Shown piece after piece: positions 15,420-24,706 of a stretch of DNA of 64,000 bases. This stretch comes from RGDT01 sp964630925 (GTDB taxonomy: Bacteria; Planctomycetota; Planctomycetia; Gemmatales; Gemmataceae), in the NCBI GenBank assembly GCA_964630925.1, contig CAZVZK010000042.1, forward strand, positions 1 to 64,000. Reading direction: 5' to 3'. Both the position numbers and the translations under genes were made by a program. Within the stretch, counting starts at the first letter, position 1. Each line of letters begins with the position of its first letter. Under the pieces are notes generated by a model. The model searched no databases, was not told the DNA's origin, and saw only the letters and a program-made list of their open reading frames with translations.

Positions 15420-16397
15420 TCACGCCTTGACGTTCAGCCGACGTACCGCCTCGCATGCCTCCGCCGACCCCGACACCGTCAGCACGCCGCCCGCCTCCAG
15501 CCGCTGGCCGTCCGCCGGGTGCAACTGCCTGCCGCCCGACGGGGCCTCGTAACACAGTACCGACAATCCGCCCCGCCCCTCCAGTGCCCCCACCGTCATC
15601 CCGTCAAGGCCCGACCCGGCGACGACGGCCGAGCGCATGATCAACATCAGGTCGTCGCCGACGTAGAAGCTGCCGGTCACGTCCGGGTTCACCGCCGCCA
15701 GGGCGAACGCCGGGGCGGCCAGCGCCGACGTGCTGAACGTCGTCTTGATGCCGAAGCCGGAGGCGACCTTGCCCGCCAGGTTGGCGTCGAACATGCGGAC
15801 CACGACGCGGATGTCCGGCCGCGCCGCCCGCGCGTTCAGCGCCACCTCCAGGTTCACCAGGTCGTCGCCGGTGGCCGCGATGATGCTCCGCGCCTCCTTG
15901 ACGTTGGCGCGCTCCAGGGTCGAGGGCTGGCGCACGTCGCCCGTGATCACCGGGACGCCCATCAGCTTGGCCTCGTCCAGGAAGCGGGGGTCGTCGGCCC
16001 GGTCGATGACCACCACCTCCTCGCCCAGCTTGCGGAGCTGCTCGAGGACGCGGATGCCGACGTGCCCCAGCCCGCACAGGACGACGTGGTTGCGCATGCG
16101 AGACCTCCAGGGGCCGAGGAGCTGCTCCAGACGCGCCTTGATCAGGGCGTCGGCCAGAACGCCGAACGTCGCCGCCAGCAGCCCCGCGCTGGCGATCATC
16201 AGGAAGATGCCGTACACCTTGATCGCCGGCGCCGCGTCCTTCAACGAGATATCGCCGTACCCGACCGTCGTCATGGTCGTGACGGTGAAATACACCGCGT
16301 CGAGCCAGGACAGGCCGTGCCCGTAGTGGAACACGGCGGAGCTGCACGCGAGCAGCCCGCCGGCCAGGCTCAGGAGCAGAGTGAGCTTCCCCGGCAC
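15420..16397 (-). CDS. Two-TM potassium channel with RCK (TrkA-N/TrkA-C) domains
   Basis: The 325-residue protein has TM1 (residues 4-23), a pore helix and the K+ selectivity filter TVGYGD (44-49), TM2 (about 60-84), then a Rossmann RCK domain with GLGHVG (109-114) and the acidic residue D132 that binds the ribose of the nucleotide. A TrkA-C-like domain is at about 225-325. It should be a ligand-gated K+ channel in the cytoplasmic membrane, like MthK or Kch. The start is GTG at 16397 with AGGAG about 7 bases upstream. Confidence 0.88.
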   Translation of the reverse strand: MPGKLTLLLSLAGGLLACSSAVFHYGHGLSWLDAVYFTVTTMTTVGYGDISLKDAAPAIKVYGIFLMIASAGLLAATFGVLADALIKARLEQLLGPWRSRMRNHVVLCGLGHVGIRVLEQLRKLGEEVVVIDRADDPRFLDEAKLMGVPVITGDVRQPSTLERANVKEARSIIAATGDDLVNLEVALNARAARPDIRVVVRMFDANLAGKVASGFGIKTTFSTSALAAPAFALAAVNPDVTGSFYVGDDLMLIMRSAVVAGSGLDGMTVGALEGRGGLSVLCYEAPSGGRQLHPADGQRLEAGGVLTVSGSAEACEAVRRLNVKA

Positions 16398-16480
16398 ACG
16401 CGTCTCCTACGGGTCGGGAGGGCATCGACATCCTACTGCCGGGCCGCCTCCCCGTATCCTGTTTCGTGGAGGGCGAAGCG

Positions 16481-17458
16481 ATGCAGACGAGGCCGCTGGG
16501 CAGGACGGGGCGTGTCGTGTCGCGCCTGGGGTTGGGCCTCGCGGCGCTGGGCCGGCCCGGCTACATCAACCTCGGCCACGCCGAGGACCTGGACCGCGCC
16601 TATGACCGCATGGCGATGCAGGCCCGCGCCCACGAGGTGCTGGACGCCGCCGCGGCGCTCGGCGTCTCGTACATCGACGCCGCCCGCTCCTACGGCGACG
16701 CCGAACGCTTCCTCGGGGCGTGGCTGGCCATCCGCGGCCACGCGCCGGGGTCGTTCACCGTGGCGAGCAAGTGGGGCCAGACCTACACCGCCGGGTGGCA
16801 GGTTCGCGCGGACACGCACGAGGTCAAGGACCACTCGCTGCCGATCCTCCTGCGTCACGCCGACGAGAGCAAGGGCTGTCTCGGCCCGCACCTCGCCGTC
16901 TATCAGATCCATTCCGCCACCCTCGAAACCGGCGTCCTCGACGACGCCGAGGTATTGAACGAGCTGGTAAATCTGCGCGAGGGCGGCCTACACATCGGCC
17001 TATCGCTCACCGGCACGGGGCAGGCCGCCACGCTGCGCAAGGCGATGGGCATCGTCATCGACGGCGCGCCGCTGTTCGCCGTGGTGCAGGCGACGTGGAA
17101 CCTGCTGGAGCGCTCCGCCGGCGATGCCCTGGCCGAGGCCCACGCGGCGGGCATGGGCGTCGTCATCAAGGAGGCGATGGCCAACGGGCGGCTCGTCCGC
17201 GAGGCGGCCATCGCCGAACGCCTCCGGCCGCAGGCGGAGCGTCTCGGCTGCACGGCGGACGCCCTGGCGCTGGCCGCCGTGCTGGCGCGGCCGTGGTGCG
17301 ACGTGGCCCTCAGCGGGGCGGCGACGGCGGCGCACCTGCGATCCAACGCGGCGGCGCTGGCCGTCGCCTGGGACGCCGAGGCGGAGGCGGCGTTGGCCGA
17401 CCTCGCCGAGCCGCCGAAGGCGTACTGGTCGCGGCGTGGCGGGCTGGAGTGGAATTGA
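16481..17458 (+). CDS. Aldo/keto reductase
   Basis: The 325-residue protein carries the AKR start MQTRPLGRTGRVVSRLGLG and the catalytic tetrad Asp66 and Tyr71 (YIDAARSYG), Lys97 (VASKWG) and His144 (VYQIHS). It should reduce a carbonyl substrate with NADPH in the cytoplasm; the substrate cannot be told. ATG 16481 has GGAGG at about -10, so it is preferred to the GTG five codons earlier, which lies in front of that site. It is divergent from the K+ channel and stands alone. Confidence 0.88.
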   Translation: MQTRPLGRTGRVVSRLGLGLAALGRPGYINLGHAEDLDRAYDRMAMQARAHEVLDAAAALGVSYIDAARSYGDAERFLGAWLAIRGHAPGSFTVASKWGQTYTAGWQVRADTHEVKDHSLPILLRHADESKGCLGPHLAVYQIHSATLETGVLDDAEVLNELVNLREGGLHIGLSLTGTGQAATLRKAMGIVIDGAPLFAVVQATWNLLERSAGDALAEAHAAGMGVVIKEAMANGRLVREAAIAERLRPQAERLGCTADALALAAVLARPWCDVALSGAATAAHLRSNAAALAVAWDAEAEAALADLAEPPKAYWSRRGGLEWN

Positions 17459-17666
17459 CACGTCGTGTGATTGGGGCCGCGGCTCACGCGCTCCGGAACA
17501 GAATCGCGGCAGACACCCCCCGGACGTCCCGGAGGAGCCGGCCGCGCACGAGAACGGCGGCGGGCGCGTCACGGACCGTCGCTGATCGCCTCCTCGCCTT
17601 TCGCCGCGGCGTGGGGCGGGCGACATTGCGACGGGCGGGCCTCGCGTCGCCCGCCCCCACGCCGCG

Positions 17667-18299
17667 TCAGGACACCACGAACAGCGAGTACGGGCCGACC
17701 GAACGCTTCGTCCCGTCGCTCATCTGGAGCGTCGCGGAGCCCGGCTTCCACGGGTACGGCGAGTTGAACTCCTCCTTGGTCAGGGGCAGGTCCAGCGGGG
17801 CGCCGGTGGCGTCGTAGGTCATCAGGACGCCCCCCGGCGGGAGGAAGAACCCGGCGATGGCCGGCATGAACCAGCTCGACGGGAAACGCATCTTCACCTT
17901 CCCGCTCACCGACGTGATGAGCGCCCAGTCCAGCGGCTTCTTGTTCGAGCCGTCGATGGCCGGGGCCGGGCCCGTGCTCGGCTGCGCGGCGATGGACTTG
18001 CCGCCGATCGGCTTCGCCGATGCCGTCGGCGGGACGCCCTTGAGGTCGGCGAAGGCGTTCAGGGTGGTGAGGGTGCGCCCGTTGGGGTCCACCCGCCCGT
18101 CGGCCCAGCCGAAGTTCCGGCTCTGGAAGCGGTTGATGGCCCCGGCGGTCTCCGGGCCGAACACCCCGTCCGTGCCGATGGGGGCGGGCGGCCCGCCGGT
18201 CTTGCCTCGCGCCTGGTTGAGCAACGTCTGGACCGTGAGGACGTCGGCCTTCGCGTTCTTGCCGTTGATCCCGACCGAGCCGCTGATCTGCCTCGCCAC
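17667..18299 (-). CDS. Peptidoglycan-binding (PG_binding_1) protein
   Basis: The 210-residue product has one PG_binding_1 domain at about residues 2-75 (DVLTVQTLLNQARG, PIGTDGVFGPETAGAINRFQSRNFG). The remainder (KPLDWALITSVSGKVKMRFPSS onward) is unassigned. There is no signal peptide. The GTG at 18299 (reading MARQISGSVGING) is selected because GGGAG lies about 9 bases upstream; a longer frame starts 15 codons earlier without a site. Similar proteins are often found with secretion-related spike or cell-wall functions, but no such neighbours are here. Confidence 0.75.
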   Translation of the reverse strand: MARQISGSVGINGKNAKADVLTVQTLLNQARGKTGGPPAPIGTDGVFGPETAGAINRFQSRNFGWADGRVDPNGRTLTTLNAFADLKGVPPTASAKPIGGKSIAAQPSTGPAPAIDGSNKKPLDWALITSVSGKVKMRFPSSWFMPAIAGFFLPPGGVLMTYDATGAPLDLPLTKEEFNSPYPWKPGSATLQMSDGTKRSVGPYSLFVVS

Positions 18300-18386
18300 G
18301 GTGATGACTCCCGGAGGGGGGTGTGGATGGGTCGCTCTCACCACCCACGACTCCGCCCGCCACGGCGTGTGACCGCGCTGTCCGCG

Positions 18387-21300
18387 TCAGGCCACGATCT
18401 CCAGCTTCGCGAACTGGAGGCGGAAGGCGATGATGCCGTACTGCGGGAACCGCACCTTGGCCGTGCGCGTGCCGCCGTGGCCGGTCAGCTCCGTCACCTC
18501 GCCGACGCCGTACTGCTCGTGCCTCACCTTCGCCCCGACGGCCAGGCCGTTGTCGCCCTCGCGCGGCGAGGGGATGGCCACCGGCGGCAGGCCGATCTCC
18601 TCCCACGCCTCGCGGGCCGCCGGGCCGCCGGAGCGGAAGGTGTCCGCCGGCTTGCGCAGCGAGGCCGAGCTGCTGCGGTCGATGCTCTCCATCAGGTGCG
18701 GCGGGATCTCGCCGAGGAACAGGCTGGGGACGGTGTACAGCGTCTGGCCGCGGAACTCACGCATCCTGGCCCGCGTCAGCATCATCTCCTCTTTGGCCCG
18801 CGTGATGCCCACGAACGCCAGCCGCCGCTCCTCCTCCAGCTCCTCCGGCTTCTGCAACGACCGCTCGTGCGGCAGGATGCCCTGCTCGACGGCGGCCATG
18901 ATGACCACGGGGAACTCCAGCCCCTTGGAGGCGTGCAGGGTCATGACGGAGACGCAGTCCTTGTCCTCGGCCCAGCCGTCGAGGTCGCCGGTCAACGCGA
19001 CGCTCTCCAGAAACATCTGCAGCGTGTGGACGTTCTCGTTCTGGTGCAGCTGGTGGGCGGCGGTGATCAATTCCTGCACGTTCTCCAGCCGGGCGGCGTC
19101 CTCGTCCTCGCCGGAGTCCTTGAGCATCTTCTCGTAGCCCGACCGCACCAACGCCTGGCGGATGATCTCATCCGGGGCGGCCTCGGCCAGCTCCTGCAAT
19201 CCCCGGATCAGCTCGCCGAACTCACGCAGCGGCTTCGTCTGCCGCGGCTTGAGCCCGGGGATGAACTCCGCACGGTTGCACGCCCCCACGAGGCTCATCT
19301 CGTTGGTGTGGGCGTACTGGATGACGGCCTCTAGCGTCTTCTCGCCGACGCCGCGGGACGGCACGGCGATGGCACGCTCGAAGGAGACGGAGTCGTTGGG
19401 GTTGGCGACGAGGCGGAGGTACGCGAGCAGGTCGCGGACCTCCTTGCGGTCGTAGAACGCCAGGCCGCGGACGATCTGATACGGGACGCGGTGCTGGTTG
19501 AACGCCAGCTCGAGGCCGCGGGTCAGGGCGTTCATGCGGAGGAGGATGGCGAAGTCGCGGTAGGCGCGTCGCCCCGCCCCGACGGCGTCGCGGATGTGGC
19601 GGGCGATGCCCTCGGCCTCCTCCTGGCCGGTCTCGTAGAGGACATCGGAGACCTTGGCCCCGGAGGCGTTGTCGGTGCGCAGGTCGAGGGGCTTGCGCTG
19701 GGTGTTGTTGGCGATGAGGCGCGAGGCGGCGTCGATGATGTTCGGCGTGCTGCGGTAGTTGACGTTCAGCTTGATGACGCGGGCGTGGGGGAAGTCCCGC
19801 TCGAAGTTCAGGATGTTGCGGATGTCGCTGCCTCGGAATCGGTAAATGGAGTTGTGGACGGTGACGCCGCCTGCGATGAAGTTGTGCGTCTCAGGGACGG
19901 AGAGGTCGTACACCGGCCCCTCGTAGTCGTCCCACTCGACGGATTCGACGAGCTTCTCGACGACACGACCGCCCTCGAACACGGGCACCGCCATGCCGGA
20001 GTTGATGTGGGCGGCCGGCATGAAGACGAACACGGACTTCTCGGTCAGCCTGGCGCGGTAGGTCACCTCGCTCTCGAGGAAGCCCCCGACTTCGTTGGCG
20101 AGCGCCAGGCCCTCGTCGTGGTGCTTGCGCGAGGTCTCGATGCGCCAGGTGCCGCGCGTGCCGGGGCGTGTCTTGAACGTGGCGGACGCACGGACGCGGG
20201 CCTCCTCACCCGTCGTCACCATCTGGACCCGGTGGTAGTGCCAGGCGCACATCTGGCTCTTGCGGTGGTCGCCGAACATCGTGAAGAGGACATTGCGGCG
20301 TCCCCAGGTGCCGCGTGTCACCCCACCCGGACGGTGGTGCGGGTAACGGCGGTCGAGGTGGAAGGCGGCCATCAGGCGGGCGGCGCCGGCCTCGGTGTCC
20401 ACCTCGCGGTACATCCGATCCACCCACTCCTGGGTCATGTCCATGCGTCGGCCGCGGACGTGGAACACCAGGGTCGGGATGCCGTAGGTGACCGACAGGA
20501 AGTGCTCGTAGAACCGGGCCTCGGCGGACGTGGGGCACGTTTTGACGAGCCAGATGGCGTCGGCCACCTCCTGGTTCGTCCTCACCTGGAGGCCGGAGAG
20601 GATGTCGCCCTGCGAGCTGGTCCGCACGCCGCGCGTGGTGCCGAGGCGGTAGCCGACGCCCTTCTTCCACATCAGGTAGACGAAGTGAGTGTCTTTCGTG
20701 GGCATCAGGCGGGCGAAGCACAGGTGGTTCGGCGTGGCCCGTACGACGTGCCCGCCCTGCGTGCGGATCGTCACCAACTTGCCCTTGAAGTGGCTCACCA
20801 TCACTTGGTTGACGGGCATCGGTGCCGCATCGCCGTACCCGCAGCCCGACAGGACGTGGTCGCCCTCGCGGATATCCTCGATGGGCCTGGGGCCGCCCGA
20901 CGTCTCAACGAGCGTCCCCGGCGGAATGCACTGGTCGGCATCTCCGACGACGCACAGATTCGGGTGATCGACGGAGAGGCGGCGGGCGATCTCGTACTGG
21001 GCCTGGTTGGTGTCCTGGTACTCGTCGATGAGGACGAAGCGGAAGCGGGCGTCCAGCTCGGAGCGGATGTCGGCGTTGTTCTTCAGCACCATCGCCGGCC
21101 AGTACAGCAGGTCATCGAAGTCCAGGGCGTTGGCGGCACGCAGCAACTGCTCGTAGATGGGGTAGAAGCGGCTCACCTGCTTGGCGTAGAAGTCCTTGGC
21201 CTGCTGGGCGTACCTCTCCGGCGAGAGGAGGTTGTTCTTGGCCTTGCTGACGGCGCCGACGGCGGAGTCGGGCGTGAACCGTCCCGGGTCGAGGCTGGCG

Positions 21301-21677
21301 TTCTCCAGGGCCATCTTCATGATGCGTCCGCGGTCGGTCTGGTCGTAGATGGTGAAGTTGCGGTCCAGCCCGATCTGGTCGGCGTACTGGCGCAGGATCC
21401 TGGCCCCGAACGAGTGGAAGGTGCTCACCCAGACGCGGCTGCCGGGCACCAGCTCCTCGACGCGGCGTTTCATCTCCCCGGCGGCCTTGTTGGTGAAGGT
21501 GATGGCGAGGATGTTGCCGGGGTGGATGCCGAGGTGCAGGAGGTTGACGACGCGGCGTGTGATGACGCGCGTCTTGCCGCTGCCCGGCCCGGCGAGGACG
21601 AGGAGGGGCCCCTCGACGTGGGTGACGGCCTCGCGCTGGGGCTCGTTCAGCCCGGCCAGCAGCTCCTCGTCGGTCAT
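18387..21677 (-). CDS. UvrD/PcrA-type DNA helicase containing an intein
   Basis: The 1096-residue precursor encodes a superfamily-1 3'-5' helicase used in repair and replication restart. Motifs are GPGSGKT (30-36), FTNKAAGEM (61-69), VSTFHSFGARIL, DEYQDTNQAQY (218-228) and, split by the intein, GDADQ/SIYRFRGSD (motif III). After the insertion come LNVNYRST, VMTLHASKGLEFPVV and EERRLAFVGITRAKEEM. Residues 250-609 are a 360-residue intein, so the mature helicase would be 736 residues, normal for PcrA. ATG 21677 has AAGGAG 7 bases upstream. The C-terminus carries a Tudor-like VGAKVRHEQYGVGEV segment as in UvrD. Confidence 0.93.
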   Translation of the reverse strand: MTDEELLAGLNEPQREAVTHVEGPLLVLAGPGSGKTRVITRRVVNLLHLGIHPGNILAITFTNKAAGEMKRRVEELVPGSRVWVSTFHSFGARILRQYADQIGLDRNFTIYDQTDRGRIMKMALENASLDPGRFTPDSAVGAVSKAKNNLLSPERYAQQAKDFYAKQVSRFYPIYEQLLRAANALDFDDLLYWPAMVLKNNADIRSELDARFRFVLIDEYQDTNQAQYEIARRLSVDHPNLCVVGDADQCIPPGTLVETSGGPRPIEDIREGDHVLSGCGYGDAAPMPVNQVMVSHFKGKLVTIRTQGGHVVRATPNHLCFARLMPTKDTHFVYLMWKKGVGYRLGTTRGVRTSSQGDILSGLQVRTNQEVADAIWLVKTCPTSAEARFYEHFLSVTYGIPTLVFHVRGRRMDMTQEWVDRMYREVDTEAGAARLMAAFHLDRRYPHHRPGGVTRGTWGRRNVLFTMFGDHRKSQMCAWHYHRVQMVTTGEEARVRASATFKTRPGTRGTWRIETSRKHHDEGLALANEVGGFLESEVTYRARLTEKSVFVFMPAAHINSGMAVPVFEGGRVVEKLVESVEWDDYEGPVYDLSVPETHNFIAGGVTVHNSIYRFRGSDIRNILNFERDFPHARVIKLNVNYRSTPNIIDAASRLIANNTQRKPLDLRTDNASGAKVSDVLYETGQEEAEGIARHIRDAVGAGRRAYRDFAILLRMNALTRGLELAFNQHRVPYQIVRGLAFYDRKEVRDLLAYLRLVANPNDSVSFERAIAVPSRGVGEKTLEAVIQYAHTNEMSLVGACNRAEFIPGLKPRQTKPLREFGELIRGLQELAEAAPDEIIRQALVRSGYEKMLKDSGEDEDAARLENVQELITAAHQLHQNENVHTLQMFLESVALTGDLDGWAEDKDCVSVMTLHASKGLEFPVVIMAAVEQGILPHERSLQKPEELEEERRLAFVGITRAKEEMMLTRARMREFRGQTLYTVPSLFLGEIPPHLMESIDRSSSASLRKPADTFRSGGPAAREAWEEIGLPPVAIPSPREGDNGLAVGAKVRHEQYGVGEVTELTGHGGTRTAKVRFPQYGIIAFRLQFAKLEIVA
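19851..20930 (-). other. Intein in helicase motif III
   Basis: The insert starts with Cys1 (CIPPGTLVETSGGPRPIEDI, block A), has block B LVTIRTQGGHVVRATPNHLC with the TxxH-type His, and ends ETHNFIAGGVTVHN (block G, His-Asn) before Ser+1 of the C-extein. These are all residues needed for class 1 protein splicing. The 360-residue length leaves about 200 residues for an endonuclease-like domain. No LAGLIDADG pair is seen. The segment FVYLMWKKGVGYRLGTTRG with a later Glu in AEARFYEHFLSVTYGIP looks like a GIY-YIG arrangement. Confidence 0.9.
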
Positions 21678-21771
21678 GTGCGGCACTCCTTGCGGTGTCC
21701 CCGGCGCGATGGCGTGATTGTACCGCATGGCGGGGCGTTCAGTAAGATCAGCATCGGGCGTGAGGTGGGGT

Positions 21772-22155
21772 ATGCACGTCGTCGGATTGGGCACGGAGAT
21801 CGTGGAGTGCCTGCGTGTCGGCCGCATGGTCGAGCAGCACGGCGAGCAGTTCCTCGCGCGCGTCTACACCGCGGAAGAGGTGTGTTTCTGCCAGTCGCGG
21901 CGGCGGGCCACCGAGCACTTCGCCGCCTTCTGGGCGGCCAAGCAGGCGGTGCTGAAGGCGCTAGGGGCGCCGTGGCGGCGCGGCATGGAGTGGACGGACA
22001 TCGAGATCCAGGAGGGGCCGGCGGGGGAGGCGGCGGCGGTGCTGCGTGGCCTGGTCAAGGAGCTGGCCGACGGCGCGCAGGTGGGGCGCGTGATGCTGTC
22101 GCTGTCGCACTGCCGCGCCTACGCCACCGCCACCGCCCTCGCCGTCCGTGATTGA
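21772..22155 (+). CDS. acpS: Holo-[acyl-carrier-protein] synthase
   Basis: The 127-residue protein matches AcpS: GLGTEIVECLRVG (usually GIGTDIVEI, here Glu for the metal-binding Asp), ARVYTAEEVCFCQ, AAFWAAKQAVLKALGA and the C-terminal MLSLSHCRAYATATALA. It transfers 4'-phosphopantetheine from CoA to the serine of ACP in the cytoplasm. Asp to Glu in the first motif is a mild oddity seen in some planctomycete copies. ATG 21772 has GAGGTGG about 6 bases upstream. It is divergent from uvrD. Confidence 0.88.
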   Translation: MHVVGLGTEIVECLRVGRMVEQHGEQFLARVYTAEEVCFCQSRRRATEHFAAFWAAKQAVLKALGAPWRRGMEWTDIEIQEGPAGEAAAVLRGLVKELADGAQVGRVMLSLSHCRAYATATALAVRD

Positions 22156-22180
22156 CGGACGAGGGCGGGCTCCCGGCACA

Positions 22181-23299
22181 TCACCACTTCAATTCAAGCA
22201 CCGGCTTGGGCGCCGACGGCCCGCGCTTCTCCGACCAGTACACCAGCCCGGCCGACACCGCCGCCAGGACGTGCAGGATGAAGACCAGCCTCAACACATA
22301 CGTCCGCTGGAGGTGGCTGAGCATCTCGCCGCGCGCCGCCTGCTTCTGGAGCTTCTCGGGCGTCTTCTCGTCGCCGGTGATCTGCACCCCCGGCTTGTTG
22401 TCCACCCAGGCGGTGTAGTTGCTCTCCAGGCTGAAGCCGAGGAGCATCTGGAGCAGCAGGAACAGCAGCAGCACGGCGTTGAGGCCGGCGACGATGGCCC
22501 ACTTCCACGGCAGGAGCTGCTCGGCCGCCGGGGGCAATTTCAGGTTCAGGTGCGGCAGGATCACCACGGCGACGGAGGCGATCAGGGCGAGGAAGAAGAA
22601 CGGGATGAGGTAGAAGAACAGCAGCGGGCTGAAGCCCGGCTCGTTGGGGATCTCCTTGAACTTGCTCTTCTCCGGCAGCTTGTCGTTGATCTCCTTCGCC
22701 TTGGCCAGGTTGATGATGCGGAAGATGTCGCCGAGGTCCTTCTCCTCCGCGACGGAGCCGGTGGCCGCCCCCCACGCCCCCTGTGTCGCCGCCGGCACGC
22801 CGCCGGGGAAGACGCCCACCCAGGGGAAGAACTGCAGGACGAAGATCAGCACCAGCGCCGCCGCCGGCACGTACTGCAGGACCGCCGGGTCGAACACGAT
22901 GCGGAAGCCGCCGGTGTAGCCCCCCGGCGTCGCGGGAGCCGAGGGAGTCGGGGCCGGCGCCGGCGCGGGAGGGGCCTGGGATGCCGTCGTCTGCGGCGCG
23001 GGCGGCGTGCCAGGCGCCGACGGCGGCGCGGTGGGGAATGCCGGCATCGGCGGCGGCTCGGGCGGCGACGCCGGCGGGCCCATGAACGCCGGCATCGGGC
23101 TGGGGTCGTCCTTGAGCGTGTACGACGGCTCCGACGCCGGCGGCGGCGACGGGGCCCCGAACGCCGGCTCCGGCATCCCACCCGGGGGCAGCGCCGGCAC
23201 GGTGAACTGGGCGCTGCACAGCGGACACTTCATCAACTGTCCGGCGTACTGCTCCGGCACGGTCAGCAGCTTCTGGCACGCGGGGCACTGCAAGTTCAT
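22181..23299 (-). CDS. Zinc-ribbon, Pro-rich, multi-TM protein
   Basis: The 372-residue product opens with a CPAC...CPLC zinc ribbon (Cys 5, 8, 25, 28) that matches the MJ0042-like ribbons frequent in planctomycetes. A Pro/Ala-rich linker runs from about 36 to 130, then come four predicted TM helices (near 138-155, 222-248, 262-285, 340-360). No enzyme domain is seen. GAGGGAACGCC precedes ATG 23299. It converges on acpS with a 25-base gap and follows nnrD on the same strand. Confidence 0.75.
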   Translation of the reverse strand: MNLQCPACQKLLTVPEQYAGQLMKCPLCSAQFTVPALPPGGMPEPAFGAPSPPPASEPSYTLKDDPSPMPAFMGPPASPPEPPPMPAFPTAPPSAPGTPPAPQTTASQAPPAPAPAPTPSAPATPGGYTGGFRIVFDPAVLQYVPAAALVLIFVLQFFPWVGVFPGGVPAATQGAWGAATGSVAEEKDLGDIFRIINLAKAKEINDKLPEKSKFKEIPNEPGFSPLLFFYLIPFFFLALIASVAVVILPHLNLKLPPAAEQLLPWKWAIVAGLNAVLLLFLLLQMLLGFSLESNYTAWVDNKPGVQITGDEKTPEKLQKQAARGEMLSHLQRTYVLRLVFILHVLAAVSAGLVYWSEKRGPSAPKPVLELKW

Positions 23300-23366
23300 C
23301 GGCGTTCCCTCACTGGTTGCGGCTATTGTGCGACTCCGCCCCCGCCATTTCCAGCCCGCCGCCCCG

Positions 23367-24197
23367 TCAGCCGGCCCGGAAGGCCGCGGGGATCTCGTCC
23401 AGCAGGTCCGTCGCGATCAGCGCCACCTCACCGACACGCCGCGCCGCGATGTCGCCGGCCAGCCCGTGCAGGTGCGCCCCCAGGCACGCCGCCTCGAACG
23501 CACCCATCCCCTGCGCCAGCAGAGCCCCGATCAGCCCCGACAGCACGTCGCCCGATCCGCCCGTCGCCATGCCGGGGTTGCCCGTGGTGTTGACGAAAGC
23601 CCGCGCCCCGTCGGTAACGACGGTCCCCGCCCCCTTGAGCAGCACCACGCCGCTCTCGCGCCGCGCGAAGTCCGCCGCCAGATTCAGCCGGTCCGCCTGG
23701 ACCGCCCGCGTGTCGCCGCCGATCAGCCGGGCGAACTCCCCGGGGTGCGGGGTGATGACCGTCGGGGCGGCACGGCCCTTCCACGCCCCGGGCCACGGCC
23801 CCAGCACGTTGAGGGCGTCGGCGTCCAGAAGGAGCGGGCATCTCGCGGCGTCGAGCAGCATCCGCACGACGGCGGCGATCTCGTCCGACTGCCCCAGCCC
23901 AGGCCCCGCCACGACGGCGGACGCCCCGTCGATCAATCCCGCCAGCACCGGCCCCGGATCGGCGGGCAGGGCGCGGACCATGTAGCAGGGGTGGTGCGAC
24001 GCGACGATGTCGGCGATGGCGGCCGGCACGGCGAGCTGGACGAGCCCCGCGCCGCCGCGCAGGGCGGCCATCCCCGCCAGCGCCGCCGCCCCGCTCATGC
24101 CGACGCTGCCGGCGACGATGACGACGCGCCCGAAGGTGCCCTTGTGCCCGTCGCGTGGCCTGGGGGGCTGGGCGGGGACGGCGGTGAGAATGTCCAT
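23367..24197 (-). CDS. nnrD: ADP-dependent NAD(P)H-hydrate dehydratase
   Basis: The 276-residue protein is a YjeF C-terminal (CARKD) domain enzyme that repairs hydrated NAD(P)H using ADP or ATP. Motifs are GTFGRVVIVAGSVGMSGAA near the N-terminus, PLLLDADALNVLG, TPHPGEFARL and the signature GNPGMATGGSGDVLSGLIGA. The usual epimerase half (YjeF-N, NnrE) is not fused here, and is not in the window. ATG 24197 is the natural family start. Confidence 0.92.
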   Translation of the reverse strand: MDILTAVPAQPPRPRDGHKGTFGRVVIVAGSVGMSGAAALAGMAALRGGAGLVQLAVPAAIADIVASHHPCYMVRALPADPGPVLAGLIDGASAVVAGPGLGQSDEIAAVVRMLLDAARCPLLLDADALNVLGPWPGAWKGRAAPTVITPHPGEFARLIGGDTRAVQADRLNLAADFARRESGVVLLKGAGTVVTDGARAFVNTTGNPGMATGGSGDVLSGLIGALLAQGMGAFEAACLGAHLHGLAGDIAARRVGEVALIATDLLDEIPAAFRAG

Positions 24198-24706
24198 GTC
24201 GCGGCCGTGTGTCAGGGTGAGCGGGCTGCTGGGATTGTTCGCCCGAGGGACCGATCAGGCAATGGCGCCGGCGGGGAACGTGCGGCCGGCCGCTTGGCTG
24301 TTGGAGCCGCCTCGGCGGCTACAGGAAAGCCCACGGCAGGGCTTTGCGGGTCGTGGGATCCACCCCCCGGAGACTGCTCTTTTCCTCGCGGGCGATTCCG
24401 GGTTAAGATCCGCCCGGCGGTGAGGGAATGACCTCCCTCCTACTCACCTCTGAATCCACCCCTCGCCGCCATCGAGGCCAACGGGACCGGAACCCCGCGG
24501 GCCAGGCCAAGGAAGGCCGACACGAAGAGGTCTGGATGAACGACACCGCCGCGCGGGCCCTCACGGCCCGAGCCATCTCCGTGATTCTCCCCCCGACGAC
24601 ATCCGTCATCCGCCGCTCCCCCTGATTCCACCCCTCCGTTCTTCGTGCCCCCGCATGGCCGCGCGCCGTGCGGGACCATCATCCCATCCCCCGCACGGAA
24701 CCGAAC
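24198..24706. other. 509-base divergent gap with two adjacent hairpins
   Basis: No gene is supported in this stretch; short frames on both strands lack a ribosome site or recognisable content. Two perfect hairpins follow each other: AGCCGCC-TC-GGCGGCT (24305-24320) and AAAGCCC-ACGGCA-GGGCTTT (24326-24345). They may be a REP-like unit or an old terminator. A shorter palindromic stretch, GCAT..CGCGCG..TGC, precedes the PseG-like gene. Confidence 0.5.

Noticed and set aside
15420..16397. TrkA-type K+ uptake subunit
   Set aside because: The N-terminal pore with TVGYGD shows a channel with RCK domain rather than a soluble Trk regulator.
24428..24625. Small 65-codon gene in the divergent gap
   Set aside because: No ribosome site match or recognisable content, and the frame on the other strand is equally open.
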